Shown: piece by piece, positions 1 to 10,341 of the stretch
How positions within the stretch are numbered: position 1 is the stretch's first letter
Layout: each line of letters begins with the position of its first letter
Assembly: GCA_013396635.1 (NCBI GenBank)
Contig: WBMW01005641.1
Span: 531,436 to 595,435 of the forward strand
Reading direction: 5' to 3'
Origin: Penelope pileata
Taxonomy: Eukaryota > Chordata > Aves > Galliformes > Cracidae
DNA length: 64,000 bases
Notes under the pieces: model-generated
Databases searched by the model: none
The model's input: the letters and a program-made list of their open reading frames with translations, nothing else
What the model was told of the DNA's origin: nothing
Program-made: the position numbers and the translations under genes

Positions 1-294
1 AAAGATGGTGTGTCTTAGAGATTAAATCAAAACAGAAGATGCTGTGGGGAAACAGAGGTCCTGCATGTACACCCCTGCCTACAGCCAGAATCGTTGTTAC
101 AAAGTGCATGGGGGTGTTGTATTCAAAACCATCCAGGCGTGCACACTAACCTGCTGCCCTTGGAGATCACACTTCTTACAAAGGAACTTATCCAGACGAG
201 TCCCAGAACACATCCCGGTTTCAGCTCTGAAAGACTTGATTTTCTTCATAGTATCTGGCATATTGTGCAATGGTTTAGATTTAAAATCAAAACA

Positions 295-655
295 GTGGTG
301 ATAACACGCCATGTTTTAGTTGTTGCTGAGCAGTGCTTACATTAGGTCAAGGACTTTCAGTTCCTCATGCTGCCCTGCCAGCGAGGAGGCTGGGGGTGCA
401 CAAGGAGCTGGGTGGGACACAACCAGGACAGCTGACCCAGGTCAGCCAAAGGGATATCTCATGCCATATGGTGTCATGATGAACAATAAAACTGGGAGAG
501 TTGGCTGGGGGGACTGCCACTGCTTGGGACCTGGATGGGCATCAGTCAGCAGGTAGTCTGCAACACCACTGTGCATCACTTGTTTGGATTTGCATTGTTT
601 TTCTCCATTCTTTCTTATTAAACCGTCCTTATCTCAGCTCATGAGTTCTCACACA
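295..655 (+). mobile_element. Probable solo LTR of an avian endogenous retrovirus
   Basis: The stretch from the TGTTTTAG at 312 resembles a common avian ERV LTR that I know by pattern. It has the TTGTTGCTGAGCAGTG-like start, a GGGGGTGCACAAGGAGCTGG block, an AAAGGGATAT block followed by a CCATATGG-like segment, a decayed TATA position near 484-490, an ATTAAA polyadenylation signal at 617-622 and a TCATGAGTTCTCA end. The exact 5' edge is uncertain (about 295-312). No retroviral gene lies beside it, so it is probably a solo LTR or fragment. No clear target-site duplication was found. The family name is not assigned. Confidence 0.6.
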
Positions 656-679
656 CTTGTTCCCTCAGGCCCTGTCGCT

Positions 680-840
680 GTCCCCAGAGAGCAGAGCTCA
701 GCGCTGCCCCTCCGCTCCCTGTGAGGGGCTGCAGCCGCCATGAGGCCTCCCCTCAGCCTCCTCTGCTCTGGGCCCAACAAACCACGGGGCCTCAGCCCCT
801 TAGCCATCTTCATAGCCCTCCTTTGGACACTGTCTAACAG
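680..840 (-). mobile_element. CR1 LINE fragment
   Basis: Read on the plus strand this matches the reverse complement of the CR1 region upstream of its tail. It has the block CCATGAGGCCTCCCCTCAGC, then CTGGGCCCAACAAACC, then CCTCAGCC and ATCTTCATAGCCCTCCTTTG with GGACACTGTCTAACAGT. It starts within about 25 bases of the LTR end. The 3' tail of the element is missing on the LTR side, so it is a truncated internal piece. Confidence 0.75.
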
Positions 841-1624
841 TAATAGATTTATACCCTTATAAGAAATGTGAGTAGTCTAGAATAAAACTAGTCTGTGAGG
901 TAAGCCTGCACACCTGTGCCTAAGAGGCAAGTGTCTCCAAGACAGACACAATCCAGCTGACAGCTGACTCAGAGGAATCTGCGGGCCCATTACCCAGCTC
1001 TGCCATTCCAGACCATCAACTCTCCCTCAGGTAAACAATAGAGAGGATCAAGGAATGACACAAAACTGCTTTGATCAGCAGCAACAGAAGATTTAAAGAA
1101 AACCTGCAGTGTTCTCACAAATGCAGACAAGTATTAGAAAAATAGGGCTATGGCAGGAAGATCTCTCATTCTGTGCACATACCCAAACTTACTCTTTCAG
1201 CATGTCTAAATAGCTTCAAATCCTTCTTTGCTCTTACTACAATTCTTTTGGTATTTTTGCTCCTCTATAAATGAATTTTCCGTATCCTGAGGAGTTTTCT
1301 CAGCAGTTGGTGAATATACCTCACATCTAGACTGCGGAATGGAGACAGACTATCAGATTTGCAGAAGAAAATTACTTAATCATTAAGAGACAAGTAAGAC
1401 ATCTGGACTAGTTTTCTAGATCTAATTCCTAAAATATTTAGTTCGGTGAAGTCCTCTTACCTCATCACCTTCAAGTTCTAAGTACATAAGAAGTTTCTAC
1501 AAGGGGGCAGAGAGCCACTCGCTTCCTGCACCTCTGAAGACAGAGCACAAACTAATGGACCTGCACCACGTCAAGGAAACGTGCACTCCTAAAGCTTCCC
1601 CTAAAATGTAAAGGCCAGGGCAAT

Positions 1625-1935
1625 GAGGTGCTGCCAGAGGCTGCCTGGGGAGACTGCTGAGCCTCCATCTCAGGAGCTCTTTAGGGATGGGTTAGATAAG
1701 TCCCTGCCTTGTGACCTTAAGACCCACAACAAGCACTGTGATTATGCAGTGCCACAAATAGCCACTGCAATTTTGTCATCAAAGTTTTGCATTTTATTCA
1801 TTTTTCTTCCCTGACCTAAAATGCCACTCTTTAGGAGGAAATTTATCCTTTCTTGATTTTTAATCTCATCTCTAACAAGATTTCAGGAGTTGGACTCGAT
1901 GACCCCTGTGGATCCCTTCCAACACAGCATATTCT
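1625..1935 (+). mobile_element. CR1 LINE tail, interrupted
   Basis: The left part (about 1625-1720) reads GAGGTGCTGCCAGAGGCTGC and CTGGGGAGACTG, followed by GGATGGGTTAGATAAGTCCC. The right part (about 1885-1935) reads GGAGTTGGACTCGATGACCC followed by GGATCCCTTCCAACA. Both are hallmark CR1 3' blocks in the same orientation. About 165 bases of AT-rich sequence without CR1 similarity separate them, so this is either one CR1 with an insertion or two adjacent fragments. Confidence 0.7.
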
Positions 1936-4900
1936 ACACAACGAGTCAGGTTATACTCACCCTTCCAGGCAAGTTATTTCATTCTCTTTCAGTCTATACT
2001 TTCTAGCATGTTTACTTTTAAACAGTGCAGCAAGCACCGCTATTTAACAACCTCTTGCATTAAAAATGTGGTTCAATAACCTTGTGTTGTAGTTTTAGCA
2101 CAAACTTTAATATTGAGCATTCATGATGCATGCAACTCTTGGTCAAAGCAGAGCATCAAAAGGGCATACACACACTAAATTATACCTTGTTAAAAAGAAC
2201 AGCAGCACCAAAAAAGTTATATTGGAACAATCTATTAATGTGTTTACATTATATGAATGATTTGCTGTTCCTTCACAAGGCATGTAGGAAGTCAGCACTT
2301 CTCAAATGTGTAAAGTATTTCCATGTGCTTAAAGCATGATCTTTCCAAAACAAACAATGATTGAGAAATTTTTATTATTCTTTATTTCCCTGCCAGCTGT
2401 TTTTTTGGACTCTCCTCTCAGCCACCTTCTTTCTTTCAGTCAGATCTCTCCTTATTGCTCACAGTAACACCTACTCAAGCAACAGTATATTCAGAGCTAT
2501 AAGACTCAGAAATAGGAACATCTCAGTCTGATTTAAATGGTATTTTCCTTAGATGAGTTTACAACATGTCTTTGTGCTATTGCAGCAAGCAGCAGGTCTG
2601 GTTGTTGGCTGGGATGGAATTTGAGCATCCTACAGTAGGACCTAAAGGGCAGTTCTTGCTGCCCTCTTAGTGCTGCTCCAGTACGGGCAAGGGAGCAGAG
2701 CACAGGCTGGGCAAAGCACCCAGGCAGCCTTTTCCTTGTGAGCCTCTTCCTAAGCAACACTTTTTCATGTGATCAAAGCAATGTAGTGCTTGAGACATAG
2801 AGATGCACTTTTGAGATTTCACAGTGAAGAGTCAGGCAAGCAAGCCCTTGAGCAACAACACATAAATCAAAAAAAAGAAAAAAAAAAAGGAGAGAGAAAG
2901 AGAATAACACTTTCATTCCAAAATGTGTCAGATGAAGGGCAGATATGCTCCACCACTAGCTAGAGCCACTAACTTAACTAATATATACATTTGTCTCATT
3001 GTTCACTCCTGCACAATTAACAGCTTTGGCACTATTTCATTTACTAAATTCCAGTCATTACAGCTGTGCAAACTTACGGGCTGAATTCGTATTTATACTA
3101 TATGTGTACATAAACATGTGCTGCTTTAGCCATGTAAAGGAGCCTTAAAGCGAATGTACAAATATTTATTCTAACAGAGCAGTATAAAAGAGCTCAACCA
3201 TAAAACAGAATCAGGGCAAGTGGTTCTGATTATGTCTGTGCACCAAACTGTTTAATTTCGACTATGGCATCTTTCCTAAGGCATTCCAAACAGTAATCCT
3301 GCAAAGAGATACAGGGAGACGTAGAACCACATTTTCAAAATTCAGTTTCCTTTTCCAAGGGCAACACTGCATAAATGAAGAGAAATGATAAACACTACCA
3401 CTTACTTTGTCTTTTTTCCCCAAAAAAGCATTTCTTACCTATTTGGAAAAACATTCATTAAGCGAACATAATGTGCTTAATGCTTATACATTTTGATATA
3501 ATATCAATTACCCAGTAAACCCAGAACCCAGTTAAACGCTTTGGACTTCAGCCTGTGGGCTGGAGTGCGTACGAAGCGTTCTGGTGATAGAACAGTTTTA
3601 AATGTAGTGTACCTGGCATACACTTCAAAACCAGAGTTCAGATATTTAAGCACGGTTCTGCATGTATGTGTTCAAAGCTTAACATCTTTAAACAGTAGGC
3701 TAGAGATTTGGTGAAACAAATGTATTTACTACTGCTCATCATTCTGCATCATGCCTCTCAGAAGCAGCAGGCATATCGTATGTATAATCCCGTGAGACTC
3801 AGTGAGCAATAATCTAGACAGGATCTAGATCACTGCTAAAGCCAGCCCTAAACTGAATTTTGCCATTCAGCATTTCTGGTGTCCCTTCATTTATACACTT
3901 GACCTCTGTATCTATGTATTGTCAGAGGTGGTTAAGATCAGGCAGTCACGATTTCTTCTTCCTTTTTCAGAAATAGATATCCTTCTCACCAGATCCATGC
4001 AACATTCATTGTTGAAAACAAGGTATTGCTGATGTTGACAAAAATTAAAGCAACATGCAATATTCCTCCTGGGAATCACAAGAAAGTGCTCAGGAAGGGC
4101 AGAATCCCACTCACACAGCTAGTGTTACATTGCTGTACACGTGCACCTGCTCTCCAAACCTGCAACCCCTGAATCTCCACTCCAAGGAAGTGCTGTTTGA
4201 GCATCTCACCCACAGACCTGCTGGAAAGCACTGCAAATCCCCTCACCAGCACATCTGCATTCCTCTGCAGCAGGATTCTCCTCCAGGGAGGGGACTGCTG
4301 CCCAGCCCACTGTGTCCAAGCAGCGAGCTGGGACACAGCTATTGCAGGCACCGAGAGCACAAGGGGAACAGAGCAGCCTTGGGGTATAGGTTCAGGTACT
4401 GACTCTTGCTGGAGGTCCAGGTAATGCTCGGTGCCACTAGAAGTGTTACCCTTCCACAGAAGCTCTCTAAAACAAGTGTGTCTATTCTGAGAGAATCTGT
4501 ATGCCCAAACACATTGCTCCCACTTGAAAACGTGTTGCGATGTTGTTGTGATTCTAAACTACATGATGCTGTGAAAAGAGAAATATGCCACCAAATGCAA
4601 AAAAGACATGCATGGTATGAGCCTGATGAAGACTAAAAGCCAAATGCCAATTAAACCCAGGTTGGCAGAGATGTCAAAGAAATCAATTCCATCTGAAGCG
4701 TTTCAGCCAGAAGATAGCTCAGCTGAGGTAACAGAAAGAAGAAAGCAGGCTGGATTTTATTTAAACTTTAGGGAAATTCTAAAAGCACTTTATTAAAGCC
4801 AACAAAACAACAAATAACAACCCAAAACGAAACAGAGCAGTAACAATTGGGAAAGCAAGACTGGAAAGCCGAACCAGTTCCCTGCCACACAGATGGGATG

Positions 4901-5619
4901 GCAAAGCTCTCTGGAGTCAGAGAACAGTGGCAGTCTGAACAGTAGTGCTGCACTCCCTTCACTTACCTCAGAGTACCTGGCATTTGTCTAAGCAACTCCA
5001 AAGGAGCACAACTGATTAAAAGGTATTTTGAGGCTTTTTTTTTTGCATTTGGAACAGGATTTTGGATAATTGCTCTGCAAGCTATAAAAGAAACAGACTG
5101 AAAAGCAGGAGCTGCCGCTGAACAGTTGTTTGCACAGGAAGCAATATTGTAGGAAAAGGCAGTAATGAAGAACAGTTAATTTGACCTGAGCTGATGAGGT
5201 CAGCGTTTTAAAAGAAATAGCTCCACATAACGTAAAGTAAGAACACTATTTCCCATTAGAATAATACTGCAAGCGCAACGCTGCAAGAAATCCACTCCTT
5301 AACACGTGTTATGCTCCGTTTAGTAGTAACGTGCATTCCTGAGGTGTCCTAGACATCCTGTGTCTGACACAGATTCCTTCCAGTGAAATATTGATTTGAC
5401 TGCTCCCTCCTGCAAGCTCTGACTGCTCTCGTGGCTTCCAGCTACCAACAGCCTGAAACTGCAACAACTGGAATAAAACCCTGGTAATACTCCGACACAA
5501 AGCTCAATGCAACGTCGCTGCTGTGATTTGGACAGGAAAGAAGCTGAAGCAGATATTTCACTCTTAATTTGCTGCCATTCAGAGGTGCTGTTGACAGGAG
5601 ATGGAGCCCGGCTCAGCGG

Positions 5620-5850
5620 AAGAGACACAGGGTTAGGAATTCAGTAGGGCTGGATCCTATTCCTCCTTCCGCCGCTGCTCTGCTGTCTAATCCTGGGCAA
5701 GCACATCGCCTCCGGGCATCTGGTTCCCTCCCTCCCTCCCTGACACTTCTATTTAAACTGCAAATTCATGGGGTAATGACCATCTCGGTGATGACGAAGC
5801 ACGCGCTACGCTCCGTGCTAATACTTCTATTAATAAATCCTCCCACTGAC
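5620..5850 (+). repeat. MIR-like CORE-SINE
   Basis: The order of blocks follows the MIR consensus: a degraded tRNA-type head around 5630-5670, the core CTGCTGTCTAATCCTGGGCA at 5681-5700, a 'gcctc..ggttccctccctccct' segment matching the cctcagtttcc block, and then a 3' part with a GTGATGACGAAGCACGCGCT-type motif and an ACTTCTATTAATAA end. MIR elements are old enough to be shared across amniotes. This copy is unusual in keeping six CpG dinucleotides between 5786 and 5815, where methylated repeats of this age have normally lost them. Confidence 0.65.
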
Positions 5851-7744
5851 ATTAAGGAGTAAAACAAAAACCACGACAGAAAGTGAAGGATTGACGAGGC
5901 ATTATATTTGTTTTGAGGTATTCGGATATAAAACGCAAAAAGAAAACTTTCTGAAGCAGTAGCAGGTTAGAGGACATCTCTTCTCTTTCCCTGTTTATTT
6001 GGAGAATCCAATTAGAGCTAATTGAGTTTTTAACTACACGGAATTACTTCAAGAATACCATTGCTGGAGGCTAAGCCCCACTGGGGACCCAAGAAAGGGA
6101 GCAGAGACACTGCATAACTGGAAGCAACAGAAAAGGAACAGGGCAGGCAGCCTGAAACAGGCTTAAGATAGCACGCACTGGAGCCAGGCGAAGGGATTCA
6201 GACTTTCTACAAACACAAATAGCTGTGTCCCAGCCTCACAGCTTTGCATGTTCCCAGCTTCCAATGAATTAAAGAGGAGTTGGGTATCTCCAAACTTCCA
6301 CGTGTTTTTAACCCCCAACAGCACAGAACTACAAGCACCAAAAGTGCTGCAAACACCAGACACCAAAGGAACAAGAATTACTGCAACGTAATGGGCTCCT
6401 GCGTGCATTTGCAAACTGCCATTAACGTGCAGTGCATAAGTGCACCTCTTACACTTCAAAATCAGTCTCCAGTTAAAGCCATCTCCCAACCAGAAACAGT
6501 CACAATTCTCAGTAATGGAAGAATGCTTCTGTTCCCAGACATGACATTTGCTTTGCATACCCTGATAAGCCCTAAATTAAACAGAGTTCATTTCTGGTAA
6601 CCATTGCTCTTTTTTGTCAGGTACCAAAATCTAAAGTACGTGCAATATTTTCAGCACCACTGCAGTAAGTACAATTCCTTTTGTAGCTTTACACTGATTA
6701 CATACAATAAGACTAATATTTTAAATATTCAAATGTGCTAAAAGCTTCTTCCCTTAATACAAGGAGCATGATGAGCAGAAAACTCCAAAGTGCTCTCTCC
6801 CCTGGAGAGGCCAAATGACACTGACTGATAGGGGGGTGTGCAGCATGCATGGAAGATGCAGTTTACTGAAATGAATTTTAAAGTTAATGAGATCCAGCAG
6901 AACACAAAAGCAACTCCTTGAAAGGAGCAAAACAACAGTTTAATAAAAAGTGAAGATGGAAACCCTATCCCCTGATCTAACTGACTTCCCTGCACTAAAG
7001 GGGATGCTCTTGCTCAGCTTACCAGTGAAAGCCATTCCCTCCCCCCCAGAAGCACAGGAACTCCACAGCACTAATATGACACCTTAAATGAGCCAGCTTC
7101 CTTGAGCTTTGCCCAGGAAACTAGAATGGGCATGCCTCTTAACTCAGGCACCATGAAACCTGTCCAATTATCAGTCAGGCTGAAGAACATCTCTGACCAA
7201 GACCATCCCAGGAAAAACACTAATGTTCAGCTGAAGGAAAAAAAAAAAAAAACTACCATGGACTGCCACAACTGTTATGTTTTTAAAGCCTTTACGTAAA
7301 CACAAGCGCCAGGTTTGCCAGCATCCTGGCTAGCTTTATCTGGGTTCCCTTCCTTTGAACAAAATTAAGGAAAACATCCACCAGAAAAGGTCAGGGTGAG
7401 AAAAATGCAGGCACTGGGGAAGGACATACGTAGTGACTCACTATCTGCGTGCTGCTGAAACCTTTAATGGTGAGCCCAGAACAGAATTTAAAAACAGGTG
7501 GATTGTGTATCTCAGGATTTTAGAAAAAACTCAGCCTGGAACATACCATGTATCACACAAGGTGAGTCTCAAGGCAGGAATTCACCCGGTGCTGTCACTA
7601 GATCATCGGCTGCACCAAGTCACACACGACCAGCGCTGTTGCTTTTTACAAAACTACATCATTCTGAGCTGAACAACTTGCATTTGACTACAGTAACTTT
7701 CCAAAAGGCATCCCAGTTCTGATCTGAAACCATCAAGAATTAGA

Positions 7745-7830
7745 AATTTCATCACATTCCACGGTCAATTTTAACAGTGAGGCCAATTAACCACTGGAAC
7801 ATTGTGAACTCTACAGTCTCAGTTGTTCCT
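7745..7830 (+). repeat. Possible ancient CR1/L3-type LINE fragment
   Basis: The segment GTGAGGCCAATTAACCACTG followed by GAACATTGTGAA matches a block typical of old CR1/L3-class LINE copies just upstream of their 3' ends. Sequence on either side is too decayed for me to extend it. The family assignment rests on one block of about 35 bases. Confidence 0.4.
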
Positions 7831-10215
7831 CCAGTTCCTATTAAGTTCCTATTTGTTTAGCTAAGCTTACCGGTTCTTGCTGCATTCACTGCTGGGCTGT
7901 TCAGACCTGGCATTTTCTGTGCTGAGGAGGTGCTTGCTGCACACTGAGTCATATCTTAACCTTCTCATGAACTAGAGGCAGAATTCAGCACAAAGTGTAT
8001 CCTACCACCTTTGGATGAACCTTTTTGCTTTCAAAATGCTGTCAGCAGAATGCTTCAGTGTACAAGTCTTCCCAACAGTGCATTCAGGAGAAGTCCCTCC
8101 TATTTATTGCAGCACTGTTTATACATCCAAGGCTCACATGCACTGCTGTGGTTGAGGGTCAAATCCATTTATATGGTGAGTAAAACTTCCAAATCCTCTT
8201 CACAGAGCCCATTATTTGTTTGTCTATTTATAATCTTGCATTTAGCCATATTAAGACATTTCATTTGAAGGAGGCCAGCCTGCCAAAACTGCCCTGTAAA
8301 TTGCCAACTTGCATGTCATCCACAGAAACCCAACATCTGCTTCCAAACACTGAACCGTGTCCTTGCAGAACACCCATAGAAATATTCCCATGCTGTGGTA
8401 ACCAACAGCTACTTTAGGAATTACAAGCCGGCCAGATAATTCATTTACTGTGCAGAGTATCAATATCGTTATTATTGTTTAATGTCATTCCTATAAACTT
8501 CTAAGAAGTAATGTTATGCAATAATCAAGCACCTTACAAAGAAAATATGGAGATAGCCATCTTTTTCAACCAAACCTGTCCTTTTATCAATGTCAAATCA
8601 ATTTTGGTGTAATCCATTTTCCATAAAACAACCGTCACCAGCTTCAAATATTCCCATCCTTCACTTTTCCATCCTTCAGTTTTTAACTGTACTTACACTT
8701 TTTTTTTTTCCTAAATCTAAGGCTGAGATCAATCAGGGTGGAGGGTTTTGTTTGCTCGTCTGGGACTGAACAAATAAAACTAGTCATCTAATCACACTTT
8801 CCTAACACATAAAGCAATGATCAGTTACCTGCAGTATCTCTTCTTATTGTAAATGGTAAGATTTAAATGTCACGCTAGGTATCTCCTCACCAAAGTCATT
8901 TACCATTTTGGGATGAAGTTTACTTAGGGCTGCAGATTTGAAATGTCTGCAATTGCTTAATACTATTCAAAATCCATTTACAAATAAATTGTGAAGTACC
9001 TCCATTGTCCTTACCGTGTAGTTAAGCTATGGGGAAGCTTAACTGAGCTCTCCAAGCTAAGTTGGAAAGACAAACAACTTAAACAGTCTGAGAATATATT
9101 CTAAGAGCAAGAGAAAGTAGAGGCATTCAGTTGGAATACTGCCTAAGCAGTAACAATGAACATTTTTGTCTGCCAGCTTTTTTACACACAGAAAATGTCC
9201 CACAAAGCAGATCAGCCTCCCCTCAGCCTCTTAAATTTTAGAAAGAAAAAGGAAAACGTGGTTTATGCTACAGGAACACAGAAGAACAATCTGCATGAGT
9301 TTGCAAGAGCTGACACTACTTTTAGAAAAGCTGCCAATGCCACTACATAGCAAACTCTTTTTGGGGGGGGAACAGACAGACAAAGAACACAACACAGATA
9401 TCCTTGACAAACTGAACTGATTAATTGATGGGAGATTAGTTCGATGCAAAGGTTTTTGCTTTGCTTACTTTCTGGCTTGTCATGAGGATAGGGAGCATTG
9501 GTTATTTTCAAGGCATCATTCACTGTTATCAACTCTAAAACATATGGTCTAAGGAAAAAAAGTGCAGGATTTTAAAAAAGCAGGAAACCAGTAAGGTACA
9601 ACGAAGTTTAGCAACTCATGCTCCCATCTACAACTCCTCTGCTTACAACTAGTTTTGTTTGTTTATTTCACATTTTCCTGCACCAGCTGATGCATACTGG
9701 TACCATGCTGCGATAAAAGACAGGAATGCTGACAGATCTTTAGCTGTCACTATAGCAGTGACATTTGAAAAAATACTTGTTGCTTCACAGATTCCAACAG
9801 CAATGAAAACAGCACCCTGAACCACACAGCATTCTACACTCAGATTATTTCAGTGCTTAAAGGAAACTTGAAGAGAGTGCAGTCCCTTATTTCAAAAATT
9901 TCAACTTCCAGAACCGTTACACAAATGAGAGACAAAATAATTCGAAGTACAGCACAGTTTTGCAGAGGATAAGGTGCACCTTGGTTTTGGACAACCAGGC
10001 AGTGGAAAGGTTTCATATAGTCCAAGTAGCAGAACGATGAAATATTTAGACTGTTCTTTTCCAATTATATAATTAGAAATTCATCTATTTAATATAGCAT
10101 GCAATTCTGGTCTAAATAATCTCTAAATTTCATACCCTGTCTTTTTGAAAGGCATTAAAAAAGAAACAAGCACTTTGAAAGAATTCTTAAAAAACAGCAA
10201 AAGGCAGAAACTTAC

Positions 10216-10341
10216 CATTTTGATGCCAGTGGAAAATGTGACTGGTTTGACAGGTTTGGGTTTCTCCAGTTGCATTTCTAGCTGAGTAGATCTGTCCTTA
10301 TGCTGAGCTAAAAGCAGCGAAGCAGGAAGACTGGAGCTCTC
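10216..10341 (-). CDS. MNAT1: MNAT1 coding exon 6, post-coiled-coil linker
   Basis: This exon encodes residues 188-229 (42 codons, phase 0 at both ends). It reads ESSSLPASLLLAQHKDRSTQ, then LEMQLEKPKPVKPVTFSTGI and KM. The acceptor is TTACAG at 10342 and the donor GTAAGT begins at 10215. The basic, proline-containing KPKPVKP stretch links the coiled coil to the C-terminal segment that binds and activates CDK7-cyclin H. That C-terminal segment (about residues 230-309 in the human protein) is not in the window. The strong donor and phase 0 end show that the protein continues, so this is not the natural C-terminus. Confidence 0.97.

Larger units (their letters stand above)
1..10215 (-). other. 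MNAT1 intron 6 (partial, at least 10.2 kb)
   Basis: The donor GTAAGT at 10215 opens an intron whose acceptor is not in the window. Within it lie a probable LTR (about 295-655), CR1 pieces (680-840 and 1625-1935), a MIR-like element (5620-5850) and an older LINE-like fragment (7745-7830). Between 2000 and 5600, and between 8400 and 10200, I see nothing I can name. I looked for the C-terminal MAT1 exons on this strand and did not find them. Confidence 0.85.

Noticed and set aside
5080..5095. GCTATAAAAG as a TATA promoter
   Set aside because: TATA-like words are frequent in AT-rich introns. No initiator, transcript or downstream gene supports it.
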